DNA of 64,000 nucleotides from Chryseotalea sp. WA131a (GCA_025370075.1 CP073016.1:3596001-3660000); one strand, 5' to 3'. Shown: positions 17,106 to 25,888, counted from the first letter of the stretch. Translations and numbers: made by a program. The notes: generated by a model from the letters alone, not told the origin.

Positions 17106-18758
17106 CCTGTTTTCCGCACTTTTTTAACTTGAGCCAAAAAAGCGTTGAATTTGATAAAATTAGGGGTATTTTTTGGTTGAATTAGGTGGCTCAAGGTTAT
17201 CTTGAAGGGTGTTTATAAGGAAGAAAGTCAATCGATCAGGTACAACGAGCCTTCATATATTCAGGAAGGAAGGTCAACGGCAAATTCACGTTAAGTCCAT
17301 TGGCAGTGGCTCTTCGGCAGAGGAGATAAGAATTCTTGAACGGCAAGCGCATTTGGAACTAGAGAAGCTTGTGCGTCAACAAAGTCTTGACTTGCAATTT
17401 GATGAGGATAAAAAATTTATTGATGCCTTCAGCAATAACATTCGGAAAATAGAAGTAGCTGGATATGAATTAATCTTAGGTAAACTATTCAGGGAGATTG
17501 GCTTTGATGTGGTTACCGATGATTTATTTAGACATCTTGTGCTAAGCAGAATAAGCCATCCCGGGAGCAAGCTTAAAACCATCAATTACTTACAGGAACA
17601 CCACAGTATTTTTTTTGATATGGATTCGGTGTACAGGTATTTGGATAAAATCCATTCGAAGCACAAATCCATATTACAAGAGGTGAGCTACCAGCACACT
17701 CAAAAATTATTCAAGGGCCAGATCCAGCTCTTATTTTATGATGTAACCACCTTGTATTTTGAAGCTGAGGACGAGGACGATTTACGCAAGACAGGCTTTT
17801 CAAAAGATGGCAAGGCTCAACATCCTCAGATTTTACTAGGGCTGTTGGTGAGCGCACAAGGGTATCCCTTGTCTTTTGAAATGTTTGAAGGGAATAAGTT
17901 TGAAGGCAAAACGATGCTTCCTGTGGTAGAGGCTTTTACTAAAAAGTACGGCATGGCCCAGGCGATTGTTGTAGCGGATGCAGGGCTACTATCTTCAGAA
18001 AATATTAATGATTTGATTCGGTTAAAGTATCAATTCATTTTGGGTGGTCGAATAAAAAATGAATCGAAGGTTCTGCAAAGTCAAATTTTGGCCTTGAAGT
18101 TAAATGATCAAATTCACACCTTGATAAGACCCGATGGATTAAAACTAATAGTCAGTCACTCATCAACGCGTGCAACTAAAGATAAAAGTAATAGAGTAAA
18201 AGGCTTACATCGCTTAGAGCAAGCTATCCGACTTGGCAAGCTTTCAAAAAAGCATATCAATAATCGTGGCTACAATAAGTATCTCAAATTAGAGGGACAA
18301 ATCACCGTTCAAATCGACTACGGAAAATTTAATCAGGATACGCAATGGGATGGGTTAAAAGGATATGTCACCAATGCCGCATTGCCACCGGAAGAAATCA
18401 TCAATCACTACAAAAATCTATGGCATATTGAAAAGGCCTTTAGAATATCCAAGACAGACCTTCGAATAAGGCCTATCTACCATCGCTTAAAGAACAGGAT
18501 TGAATCCCATCTTATAATTGCCTTTTGCAGTTACAAACTCTATAAAGAACTCGAAAGACAACTCGCTGAAAAAAAGGTGGGAATATCCATCGAAAAGGCC
18601 ATACGTCTGATGCAATCTGTCTTCGCTATCGAAATACAATTGCCTCAATCGGGTAGAACCGCCAAACTTCTCCATGTAAAAACAGAGGACCACAAACAAC
18701 TACTAAAAGCTTTCAATATCGATCTTTTAAATTAGGTGGCTCAAATGCGGAAAACAGG
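17106..18758 (+). mobile_element. IS1634-type insertion sequence, 1653 bp
   Basis: The ends are perfect 13-bp inverted repeats, CCTGTTTTCCGCA at the left and its complement at the right. A TTGAGCC motif occurs just inside each end. The single transposase gene occupies most of the element. A 15-bp direct repeat (AATTAGGTGGCTCAA) at 17180-17194 and 18730-18744 flanks the transposase, the second copy containing its stop codon. The 27-bp duplication flanking the element is long; IS1634 and IS1549 are known to make long and variable duplications. The element sits inside the acyloxyacyl hydrolase-like gene. Confidence 0.9.
17209..18735 (+). CDS. IS1634 family transposase
   Basis: A 508-residue DDE transposase that begins with GTG at 17209. 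First acidic residue: LFYDVTTLYFE near 180; second: IVVADAGLLSSENI near 257. The glutamate region is LWHIEKAFRISKTDLRIRPI near 405-424, followed by HRLKNRIESHLIIAF, the basic C-terminal block typical of the IS1634 branch of the IS4 group. The reading frame is intact from start to stop, so the element may still be active. The stop overlaps the internal direct repeat. Confidence 0.9.
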   Translation: MFIRKKVNRSGTTSLHIFRKEGQRQIHVKSIGSGSSAEEIRILERQAHLELEKLVRQQSLDLQFDEDKKFIDAFSNNIRKIEVAGYELILGKLFREIGFDVVTDDLFRHLVLSRISHPGSKLKTINYLQEHHSIFFDMDSVYRYLDKIHSKHKSILQEVSYQHTQKLFKGQIQLLFYDVTTLYFEAEDEDDLRKTGFSKDGKAQHPQILLGLLVSAQGYPLSFEMFEGNKFEGKTMLPVVEAFTKKYGMAQAIVVADAGLLSSENINDLIRLKYQFILGGRIKNESKVLQSQILALKLNDQIHTLIRPDGLKLIVSHSSTRATKDKSNRVKGLHRLEQAIRLGKLSKKHINNRGYNKYLKLEGQITVQIDYGKFNQDTQWDGLKGYVTNAALPPEEIINHYKNLWHIEKAFRISKTDLRIRPIYHRLKNRIESHLIIAFCSYKLYKELERQLAEKKVGISIEKAIRLMQSVFAIEIQLPQSGRTAKLLHVKTEDHKQLLKAFNIDLLN

Positions 18759-18785
18759 AAAAGATTCGTTGGATTCTTTTGTTCT
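18759..18785. repeat. right 27-bp target-site duplication of the IS1634-type element
   Basis: The second copy of the duplication at 17079-17105, directly after the terminal repeat. Confidence 0.9.
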
Positions 18786-19412
18786 TGCAAATTTTTTCAA
18801 CGCCAACCCTTTTTGCGAATACTCAATGCCCAAACCTACCGTTGGCCAATTGATGCCTTTGTTAGGTTCGCGCAATCCGCCATTTGAAACATGTTGGTAC
18901 TCTCCGTTGATACTCATCGCCCACGAAGAAGAAAACTGCCATCGTAAACCAACGCCCAATGCCAAGTTCGCACTCACCGGTAAACTATACGAGTTGTTGG
19001 TCGGATTTTTTATTGGATCGCTTGGGTTCGATAAGAAGGCTGCCCCAATGGAAACTTTGGGATAAAAACTGAGGTGCTTGTTCATCATAAAATGAGGCTC
19101 AAGTGAATACGCCAAATTAAGACCTCGGCCCAAAATCGAATTGTCGAAATCGTAATAGCCAACCAATAAACTATGTCGCGGAAAGCAATTGTATTGATCT
19201 AGAATTTGCTTGTCAGAGCGCTGCCAATTGAGTGTGGCCGTCACGCCAAGAGGAAACGAATTCGCTGTATTCTCTACATCGTTCGAGTGTGCAAAAATAA
19301 ATCCATAGTTACCAAAAAGTGAATAGCTAAAGGAGGGTTTACTGCGCAAACTATCTTGTGTATATGCCACAACGGCAATAAAAATAAGCACTATTGTGTT
19401 AAACCACTTCAT
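18759..19412 (-). pseudogene. N-terminal part of PagL-like acyloxyacyl hydrolase, cut by an IS
   Basis: Starts at MKWFNTIVLIFIAVVAYTQ (signal peptide); an upstream ATG three codons earlier is less likely. Residues about 160-195 contain WAMSINGEYQHVSNGGLREP, matching the PagL/acyloxyacyl hydrolase active-site region with His174 and Ser176. PagL-type enzymes remove a 3-O-acyl chain from lipid A in the outer membrane. The frame reads into the IS and stops at 18741, adding PVFRI, so a 222-residue product with the catalytic residues is still possible. Whether the truncated barrel folds is unknown. The remainder is at 16632-17105. Confidence 0.8.
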
Positions 19413-19450
19413 GCACAACAATAACCAATGACGTCTTTTCTTGTTTAAGT

Positions 19451-20266
19451 TTACTTCGAATAAATCTCCTTTCCCTTATCGTCCCACTCTTTTCTCAAAT
19501 AGGGCTTGGTATCTTTATCGAATGGCTCTTTGGGGTAGGTGATGACTCGCTTGCGTTTTCCGTTGGGATAGTTCTCTATCCAATCCCCTACTTTTTCGTT
19601 GAAGCGGTATTCTCCACGCACGGCCACTTGGCCATTTTCGTGGAGCAGGTAATAAAAGCCTTCTTTCTCATTGTACTCCACGGGTGTGATCTCTTTAATT
19701 TTTTTACGCTCGGCAGGGTCGTAGTAAGTGATGCGCGTTTCTTTTGGCCAACCTTTGTAGTATTTCTCTTTGTCTTCCAATAAATCTTGTCGGTCGTAGC
19801 GCATCCACCGGCCGTGCTTCGTGCCTTTGTAATAAATGCCTTCTTCAATTAATGTGGTCCCCACCATTCTTTTGTAAGGGCCATGCAGCAGCACACCTTT
19901 GGCGGGGTCAAATTTTTCGGTCCGCCTTACTTCTCGTCTGGTAAAATCATACCAGTAGATATCGCGGGCAAATGTATTGGCAGGCTCCGATTTTTTTAGT
20001 TTGTAAAATAACTCCAGCACCACACGGTCGCCATAGCCTTTGCGGGTAAAACCTTTTTTTGTTTTGATTCCATAAAAGACACGCGGCTTTGGTTTTTTCT
20101 TTTTGGTAACAATAGGTTCTTCAATCTGTTGGTACAAATCGAGTACTGTAAAAGGCTTGTCCGTATCAAAAGTAAATTGACCTTCTTCGCGCTTGGGCTC
20201 GGGCTTTTGAGCTAAAGCGCAAATAGGTAAAGCAAGAATTAACGAAAGCGCAAAAATCTTCATCAC
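19451..20266 (-). CDS. secreted MORN/YwqK-type repeat protein
   Basis: A 271-residue protein with a signal peptide (MMKIFALSLILALPICALAQ). It has a lysine-rich region (VTKKKKPKPRVFYGIKTKKG), then degenerate MORN-like repeats: HGRWMRYDRQDLLEDKEKYYKGW, and EGFYYLLHENGQVAVRGEY with the closing VGDWIENYPNGKRKR. Such repeats occur in the family often labelled 'YwqK antitoxin', but no toxin neighbour is present, so that label should not be taken literally. Role unknown, probably periplasmic or in the outer membrane. Confidence 0.65.
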   Translation of the reverse strand: MMKIFALSLILALPICALAQKPEPKREEGQFTFDTDKPFTVLDLYQQIEEPIVTKKKKPKPRVFYGIKTKKGFTRKGYGDRVVLELFYKLKKSEPANTFARDIYWYDFTRREVRRTEKFDPAKGVLLHGPYKRMVGTTLIEEGIYYKGTKHGRWMRYDRQDLLEDKEKYYKGWPKETRITYYDPAERKKIKEITPVEYNEKEGFYYLLHENGQVAVRGEYRFNEKVGDWIENYPNGKRKRVITYPKEPFDKDTKPYLRKEWDDKGKEIYSK

Positions 20267-20349
20267 GAAATGGAAACGAAGATACGATAAAATTATTTTG
20301 GCGATGACTGAATAACCGCTTCTTTTGTATTTTTCAAAATAGATTATTC

Positions 20350-20799
20350 ATGACTATTCGTGAAGCTACCACCACCGACATTCCTTACTTGCTCGATTTT
20401 CAACTCAAGATGGCCTTAGAGACTGAAAATATCACACTTGAAATCTCTACCCTTACAGAAGGGGTGAACAAACTTTTTAAAGACCCCACCAAAGGAAAGT
20501 ATTATGTGGCGGTAGATGAAAACGAAGTAATGGGCTGTTTGATGACGACTTATGAATGGAGCGATTGGCGGTGCGGCACGGTGTTGTGGATACAATCTGT
20601 TTATATAGCTGCACCACATAGGGGCAAAGGTGTTTACAAAAAAATGTACGCGTTCATTCAGCAAATGGTGAATACTGATCCTGATTTACGAGGCATCCGT
20701 TTGTATGTAGATAAAACAAATGCGGCAGCGAAAGAAGTCTATCAAAAATTGGGCATGAATGGTGAACATTACCAGATGTATGAGTGGATGAAAGGATAA
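20350..20799 (+). CDS. GNAT family N-acetyltransferase
   Basis: A 149-residue cytoplasmic acetyltransferase. It opens with MTIREATTTDIPYLLDFQLK and carries the acetyl-CoA-binding motif A in VLWIQSVYIAAPHRGKGVYK (consensus R/Q-x-x-G-x-G/A), followed by NAAAKEVYQKLGM, the motif B helix. The substrate is not apparent. It is followed 21 bp later by the Uma2 gene. Confidence 0.85.
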   Translation: MTIREATTTDIPYLLDFQLKMALETENITLEISTLTEGVNKLFKDPTKGKYYVAVDENEVMGCLMTTYEWSDWRCGTVLWIQSVYIAAPHRGKGVYKKMYAFIQQMVNTDPDLRGIRLYVDKTNAAAKEVYQKLGMNGEHYQMYEWMKG

Positions 20800-20819
20800 T
20801 AATTTTATATCTTTAGGTT

Positions 20820-21356
20820 ATGGAAATCACAATTGAACGCCCGCCTCGCACCATGATGGAGCTTTATGAAATGCTACCTGAGGGCACATTGGCCGAATTG
20901 ATTGATAATCAAATTTATATGTCGCCTGCACCTCTTTTTAAACATCAGAAGACAATTCAATCTATTTTTAAAGAACTTGATAAGATAGTTGAGGAAAAAG
21001 GCAAGGGCTCAATAATTGTTGCACCATTTGATATTAAATTGGATAAGACTCAAAATTCTGTGCAACCTGATATTATTGTTATTCTTAAGAATAATCCTAA
21101 TCAAGTAACCGAAGATGGTCGCTATACAGGTGTGCCTGATTTATTAATCGAGGTCCTTTCGCCAAGTAACAAAGAATATGACCTTATTAAGAAAAAGGAT
21201 CTTTACGAAAAATTTGGTGTTCAAGAATATTGGATTGTAGATCCAGATACAAAATTGGTCATTGGCTTCTCATTAAGTAGTAATCTTTATAAAAAAATCA
21301 GCGAAGAAATTGGCAAAATCAAATCTCCCCTTCTAAGCTCCGAATTTACTTTTTAA
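20820..21356 (+). CDS. Uma2 family (DUF820) putative nuclease
   Basis: A 178-residue protein of the Uma2/DUF820 group, which has a PD-(D/E)XK fold. Visible core: VQPDIIVILKNN (Asp), then VPDLLIEVLSPSNKEYD (Glu of the catalytic pair), KKKDLYEKFGVQEYWIVDPD. The family is very common in cyanobacteria and spreads sporadically; a nuclease role is presumed from fold only. It lies 57 bp before uvrA. AT-rich third positions compared with the neighbours hint at transfer. Confidence 0.8.
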   Translation: MEITIERPPRTMMELYEMLPEGTLAELIDNQIYMSPAPLFKHQKTIQSIFKELDKIVEEKGKGSIIVAPFDIKLDKTQNSVQPDIIVILKNNPNQVTEDGRYTGVPDLLIEVLSPSNKEYDLIKKKDLYEKFGVQEYWIVDPDTKLVIGFSLSSNLYKKISEEIGKIKSPLLSSEFTF

Positions 21357-21412
21357 CTCTAATTCAATCTGAGGTTAAAAACTTGTAGCTTGCAGCTTGT
21401 AGTTAATTTTCC

Positions 21413-24271
21413 ATGCCTACTTCTCCCGTAAAGAAAATCCGAGACCTCTCCGGCCACGACTATATTGAAATCATTGGTGCGCGTGAGCACAATTTAAAAA
21501 ACATCTCAGTTTCGTTTCCGAGGAATAAATTGGTGGTGCTTACAGGTATTAGTGGGAGTGGCAAATCTTCGCTAGCGTTCGATACAATTTATGCCGAAGG
21601 CCAACGCAGGTACATGGAAAGTTTCTCGGCTTATGCGAGAAGTTTCATGGGTAATCTTGAGCGACCTGATGTTGATAAGATCAATGGCCTTAGCCCTGTG
21701 ATCTCAATCGAGCAAAAAACCACTTCGCGCAATCCAAGATCGACTGTTGGCACGGTCACAGAAATTTATGATTTCCTACGACTCTTGTATGCGCGCGCAG
21801 GCGAAGCATTCTCCTACTTGACAGGCGACAAAATGGTGCGCCAAAGCGAGGAACAAATTTTGGACGCCATCATTCATAACTTTAGCGGTAAGAAATTGAT
21901 TGTTCTTGCACCTGTCATCAAAGGCAGGAAAGGACACTACCGAGAATTATTTGTACAGATACGTAAACAGGGTTACACCAAAGTTCGAGTAGATGGTGAA
22001 CTGCAAGACATCACCCCCAAAATGCAACTCGACCGATTTAAAATCCACGATATTGAAGTAGTCATCGATCGAATTGTGCCGGATGCCAAAGACCGATATA
22101 GAATTGGGCAATCAGTAAACACCGCATTGAAAGAAGGAAAGGGTGTGATTCTAATCCAAGAGGAGAACAAAAAAGTACATCACTTCTCTAAATTTTTGAT
22201 GGATCCCAAAACAGGATTGTCGTACGATGAACCTGCGCCCAATAATTTTTCTTTCAACTCGCCCTATGGTGCTTGCCCTATGTGCAATGGCTTGGGCGAG
22301 ATTGAAGAGATTACTGAAGAATCTGTAATTCCAGATAAAAAGTTAAGCATCAGTCGTGGTGGAATTTTGCCATTGGGCGAGTACCGCGACATCTGGATTT
22401 TCAAAAAAATTGAAGCGATACTCAAACGATACAAACTCACGCTCACCACCCCGATCAAAGACATCCCCAAAGAAGCGTTAAAAGTTTTGCTCTATGGCGA
22501 TGATGTGCCGGTAGCGGTCGCTTCTGTAAAATATCCGGGCACGGAATGGAACACCAAGTTTGAAGGCATCGTTAACTTTCTCCAAAAGCAAAAAGACGAA
22601 GGCAGCGAAGCCATTCGCAAATGGGTAGATGATTTTACGATTACCAAAATTTGCCCCGAGTGCCAAGGTGCACGGTTGAAGAAGGAGTCACTTCATTTTA
22701 AAATCGCTGATAAAAATATTGCCGAACTCGCCAACCTAAATATCTCCGATTTAAAGAAATGGTTTGACGGTTTGGAATCGCGCCTCAGCGATAAGCAAAA
22801 CCAAATTGCCGTGGAGGTGCTGAAAGAAATCAGAAAGCGCATTGGCTTTTTGTTGGATGTTGGGTTGGATTATTTGCACCTCAATCGACCCTTGCGAACA
22901 TTGAGCGGTGGCGAGGCACAGCGCATTCGCTTGGCTACACAAATTGGTACGCAGTTAGTGGGTGTTCTCTACATTTTAGATGAACCGAGCATTGGCTTGC
23001 ATGCCCGCGACAATGTGAAGTTGATTAAAGCATTGAAGGACTTGCGCGACTTGGGCAACTCCGTAATTGTGGTAGAGCACGATAAAGAAATGATGCTTGA
23101 ATCCGATTACATCATCGATGTAGGGCCGGGCGCGGGAAGGCACGGAGGCCACATTGTGGCGGAAGGTGATCCTGAAACATTCTTAAAAATTGATAGCACC
23201 ACCGCAAAATACCTGAGCGGAAAAATTGGAATAAAATATTCGAAAGAGAGAAGAAAAGGCAGTGGCGAAAAATTGGAATTGCTTGGCGCGACCGGCAATA
23301 ATTTAAAGAATGTTGACTTGCAGATAAATCTGGGAACACTTACGTGTATCACAGGCGTTTCAGGCAGTGGAAAATCAACATTGATTCATGACACACTCTT
23401 TCCGATTTTGAATCAATACTTTTTTAATTCACATAAAGAACCGCTGCCCTACAAAAAAATTGAAGGGTTGAAGTTGATTGACAAAGTGATTGAAGTCGAT
23501 CAATCGCCCATTGGCCGAACACCGCGCTCTAATCCGGCTACCTACACGGGCGTGTTCACTGACATCCGCGATTTGTTTTCACAAATGCCAGAGGCTAAAA
23601 TCCGTGGGTATAAAACAGGTCGCTTTTCATTTAATGTAAAGGGCGGCCGCTGCGAAACCTGCGAAGGTGCTGGCTTGCGTTTGATTGAAATGGAATTTTT
23701 GCCCGATGTATATGTGCCGTGCGAAACATGTAAAGGCAAACGCTACAACCGCGAAACACTGGAAGTGCGCTTCAAAGGCAAATCAATTTCGGATGTGCTG
23801 GACATGACGGTGGAAGAAGCTGTTAACTTTTTTGAGAACCAGCCGCGCATCTTGCGTAAAATTCAAACGCTGAGCGAAGTGGGGCTTGGTTATATTTCCT
23901 TGGGGCAACATGCTACCACGCTTTCGGGTGGAGAAGCTCAGCGCGTGAAATTGGCCACCGAACTTTCAAAGCGTGACACTGGCAAGACACTTTATATTTT
24001 GGACGAGCCTACCACGGGTTTGCACTTTCAAGACATCAGCCACTTGTTGGATGTGTTGCAGAAGTTGGTAGACAAAGGCAACACGGTATTGGTGATTGAG
24101 CACAACATGGATGTGATTAAATCTTCTGACTATCTTGTAGACCTTGGCCCCGAAGGTGGACAAGGTGGAGGAAGAATTGTTGCAAAAGGAACACCTGAGC
24201 AAGTGGCCAATAATCCGGCCAGCTTTACGGGTAAGTTTTTGAAGGTGGAGTTGAGTAATAAAAATAATTAA
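21413..24271 (+). CDS. uvrA: excinuclease ABC subunit A
   Basis: A 952-residue DNA damage sensor of nucleotide excision repair; it works as a dimer with UvrB in the cytoplasm. Two ABC ATPase modules are present: Walker A LTGISGSGKSSLAFDTIYAE near residue 43 and ITGVSGSGKSTLIHDTL near 645, signatures LRTLSGGEAQRIRLATQIG and TTLSGGEAQRVKLATELSK, Walker B YILDEPSIGLH and YILDEPTTGLHF. Zinc-binding cysteines are in CPMCNGLGEI, CPECQGARL, CETCEGAGLR and CETCKGKRYN. The 3' end, encoding NPASFTGKFLKVEL, is part of a 31-bp repeat found again at 30696 (see findings), so the last codons may have been exchanged by insertion of the downstream island. Confidence 0.97.
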   Translation: MPTSPVKKIRDLSGHDYIEIIGAREHNLKNISVSFPRNKLVVLTGISGSGKSSLAFDTIYAEGQRRYMESFSAYARSFMGNLERPDVDKINGLSPVISIEQKTTSRNPRSTVGTVTEIYDFLRLLYARAGEAFSYLTGDKMVRQSEEQILDAIIHNFSGKKLIVLAPVIKGRKGHYRELFVQIRKQGYTKVRVDGELQDITPKMQLDRFKIHDIEVVIDRIVPDAKDRYRIGQSVNTALKEGKGVILIQEENKKVHHFSKFLMDPKTGLSYDEPAPNNFSFNSPYGACPMCNGLGEIEEITEESVIPDKKLSISRGGILPLGEYRDIWIFKKIEAILKRYKLTLTTPIKDIPKEALKVLLYGDDVPVAVASVKYPGTEWNTKFEGIVNFLQKQKDEGSEAIRKWVDDFTITKICPECQGARLKKESLHFKIADKNIAELANLNISDLKKWFDGLESRLSDKQNQIAVEVLKEIRKRIGFLLDVGLDYLHLNRPLRTLSGGEAQRIRLATQIGTQLVGVLYILDEPSIGLHARDNVKLIKALKDLRDLGNSVIVVEHDKEMMLESDYIIDVGPGAGRHGGHIVAEGDPETFLKIDSTTAKYLSGKIGIKYSKERRKGSGEKLELLGATGNNLKNVDLQINLGTLTCITGVSGSGKSTLIHDTLFPILNQYFFNSHKEPLPYKKIEGLKLIDKVIEVDQSPIGRTPRSNPATYTGVFTDIRDLFSQMPEAKIRGYKTGRFSFNVKGGRCETCEGAGLRLIEMEFLPDVYVPCETCKGKRYNRETLEVRFKGKSISDVLDMTVEEAVNFFENQPRILRKIQTLSEVGLGYISLGQHATTLSGGEAQRVKLATELSKRDTGKTLYILDEPTTGLHFQDISHLLDVLQKLVDKGNTVLVIEHNMDVIKSSDYLVDLGPEGGQGGGRIVAKGTPEQVANNPASFTGKFLKVELSNKNN
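24212..24242. repeat. 31-bp repeat at the uvrA 3' end, possible island boundary (left)
   Basis: These bases, within the last codons of uvrA, match 30696-30726 at 30 of 31 positions, including nearly all third codon positions. Upstream of the repeat the two uvrA tails differ at almost every third position. Such a sharply bounded match suggests a recombination or attachment site rather than protein conservation alone. Confidence 0.55.
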
Positions 24272-24301
24272 ATTTGTAGCGGAATAATCAATAACTTCAG
24301 T

Positions 24302-24565
24302 ATGCCTGAACTTTCTAGATTTTTTGGAGTGATTATTTACATGTATTTCAAAGATCATGTGCCTCCACTTTTTCATGCTATATACCAAGATCAAGAAGCC
24401 CAAATCTCAATTGAGACGGGAAGCATAATAGCGGGTGATTTGCCAAATAAGCAAACAAGACTAGTACAAGCGTGGGTGGAGCTGCATCGGGACGAATTGA
24501 AGCAGAACTATGAGGAATTACAGAAAGACTTTGGGAAGCTAAAAAAAATAAAACCATTGGAATGA
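24302..24565 (+). CDS. DUF4160 domain protein
   Basis: An 87-residue protein with the DUF4160 pattern: PELSRFFGVIIYMYFKDHVPPLFHAIY and the later RLVQAWVELHRDELKQNYEEL. The last codons overlap the next start by 4 bp (ATGA), so the pair is translationally coupled. DUF4160 and DUF2442 genes typically occur together and are often regarded as a toxin-antitoxin-like pair; that function is not demonstrated. It is the first gene after uvrA in the island. Confidence 0.85.
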   Translation: MPELSRFFGVIIYMYFKDHVPPLFHAIYQDQEAQISIETGSIIAGDLPNKQTRLVQAWVELHRDELKQNYEELQKDFGKLKKIKPLE

Positions 24566-24855
24566 ACCCACGCATTGCTAAAATAGTAGATGTCAAACCA
24601 TTTCTGGTTACCGTAGAATGGACAAACGGTCAGACAAAGACCATTGACTTTGCTAGTTTTTTGTCAGCGGAGAAGGGCAAGGATTCCATTTTCGCAAAAT
24701 TACTTCAAAGGGAAATTTTTGCTCGTGTAAAAACAGATGGGAGGACTCTTTATTGGGACGCTATGACGGAAATGATTGACACGGATGGCTCTGTGATAGC
24801 CGCACCTATTGATTTCTGCCCAGATGTGCTATACGATTTTTCAGAAGAAGTTTAA
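24562..24855 (+). CDS. DUF2442 domain protein
   Basis: A 97-residue protein coupled to the DUF4160 gene. The DUF2442 features are VKPFLVTVEWTNGQTKTIDF at the start and IFARVKTDGRTLYWDAMTEM later. No DNA-binding or catalytic residues are obvious. Context (two small overlapping genes in an accessory island) fits a stabilisation module. Confidence 0.85.
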   Translation: MNPRIAKIVDVKPFLVTVEWTNGQTKTIDFASFLSAEKGKDSIFAKLLQREIFARVKTDGRTLYWDAMTEMIDTDGSVIAAPIDFCPDVLYDFSEEV

Positions 24856-24860
24856 AAACA

Positions 24861-24983
24861 CTACTTCTTAAGCGCTTGAGCCAGCAATTTATTCTGCGCC
24901 AGCAGTTCTTCTATCTGCTTATCTTTTACAGCAAGCTGCTGAGTAAGCTGCTGTAATAGTTGTTCGCTTTGGTTTTTTGATCT
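24861..24983 (-). pseudogene. leftover 3' end of an XRE-type regulator gene
   Basis: In the reverse frame this stretch encodes about 38 residues ending KLLAQALKK and a stop at 24861. It matches the coiled-coil end of the intact XRE protein at 25520 closely (QLLQQLTQQLA, KDKQIEELLAQNKLLA). There is no HTH part. The YoeB-type module lies between this piece and the intact gene, so the module is framed by two copies of the same gene end. Confidence 0.75.
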
Positions 24984-25009
24984 TTCCAATGTGGATGGCA
25001 ACGTTGTAA

Positions 25010-25268
25010 TTATCTGCCATAATGGCCACGCATAGAGTGGATAAGGATTTTGTTGCCTACTATTTCATAGACGATGCGGTGTTCTTGGTTGATCCTTCTA
25101 GACCAACAACCTGATAAACTGATACCTTAATAGTTCAGGCTTTCCGATCCCTTCAAAGGGTGTTTCTTGAATAGATTGAATTAATTGAGTGATTCTTTTT
25201 AGGATAGCTTTATTGCTCTTCCAAAATGCCAGGTCTTTCTCAGCATCTGGCAAAAAAACTATTTCCAT
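25010..25268 (-). pseudogene. yoeB: Txe/YoeB family mRNA interferase, frameshifted
   Basis: The frame starts MEIVFLPDAEKDLAFWKSNK, then ILKRITQLIQSIQETPFEGI and GKPELLRYQ, typical of YoeB-type toxins that cleave ribosome-bound mRNA. At an AAA run (forward strand 25116-25118) one extra base breaks the frame. Without it, the protein continues SGCWSRRINQEHRIVYEIV and ends IHSMRGHYGR, giving 85 residues, the normal length; the active-site region (E46-R65-H83 type) lies after the break. As written, the toxin would be truncated and inactive. It overlaps the end of its antitoxin gene by 10 bp. Confidence 0.85.
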
Positions 25269-25477
25269 AATTTTTGAAGATCACCGATGGTAACGGTTTT
25301 TCCTTTACCCAACTTAAAATCCTTTCTGCTTTTCTCAATCTTTGCCACAAAGGCTGGATTGTAGGGCGATTCGTTCGCCACTTCAAATTTTATTTTCAGT
25401 ACTTTTAATAATGCTTTTAAAGTAGTTACCTCATTGGCATTGGAAGGGCGGGCAATAAGTATTTCTGGCGTTTTCAT
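25259..25477 (-). CDS. antitoxin partner of the YoeB-type toxin (DUF2683-like)
   Basis: A 72-residue acidic/basic helical protein (EVTTLKALLKVLKIKFEVAN, FVAKIEKSRKDFKLGKGKT) directly upstream of, and overlapping, the toxin gene. In Bacteroidetes, such small proteins with a final FKLGKGKTVTIGDLQKLW segment are the usual partners of YoeB-type toxins. It should bind the toxin and repress its own operon. The gene is intact although the toxin is broken. Confidence 0.8.
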   Translation of the reverse strand: MKTPEILIARPSNANEVTTLKALLKVLKIKFEVANESPYNPAFVAKIEKSRKDFKLGKGKTVTIGDLQKLWK

Positions 25478-25519
25478 ATAGTTACAAAAATAATGAATCC
25501 TATCAAATAGAAGAAACTC

Positions 25520-25888
25520 TTACTTCTTCAACACCCCCGCCAGCAATTTATTCTGCGCCATTAGTTCTTCTATCTGCTTATCTTTAATGGCGAGCTGCTG
25601 AGTGAGTTGTTGTAACAATTGCTCGTTTTGGTTTTTTATTTCCCCATTGTTTACCCCATTGCTCTGTGGACTATTGTGAAAATTGATAATGACAGGCTCT
25701 GGGCTTTTGATGTCTTCTGCCGATACTCCAAAGATGGCGGCCAGCTTCTCCACCATGGCATCAGACACCTTGCTCTGATTAGTTTCTATTTTAGAATAGG
25801 CGTTTTGCAAGATGCCCAGTTTTTTAGCTACTTCTTTTTGGTTCATCCCTCGACTGGTGCGTATCAATCTGATTTTGGTTCCGTACAT
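25520..25888 (-). CDS. XRE family transcriptional regulator with coiled-coil tail
   Basis: A 122-residue protein. Residues about 5-60 form an HTH_3 domain: IRLIRTSRGMNQKEVAKKLG, then AYSKIETNQSKVSDAMVEK and LAAIFGVSAEDI. The second half is a glutamine-rich coiled coil (NEQLLQQLTQQLAIKDKQI) that probably dimerises. It is divergent from the first double-glycine peptide gene (26015), and a 32-bp repeat at 25911 lies just upstream of its start. It is the best candidate for controlling the peptide genes. Confidence 0.9.
   Translation of the reverse strand: MYGTKIRLIRTSRGMNQKEVAKKLGILQNAYSKIETNQSKVSDAMVEKLAAIFGVSAEDIKSPEPVIINFHNSPQSNGVNNGEIKNQNEQLLQQLTQQLAIKDKQIEELMAQNKLLAGVLKK

Noticed and set aside
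24272..24301. A tRNA gene as the integration site beside uvrA
   Set aside because: No tRNA-like sequence is visible here or elsewhere in the window.
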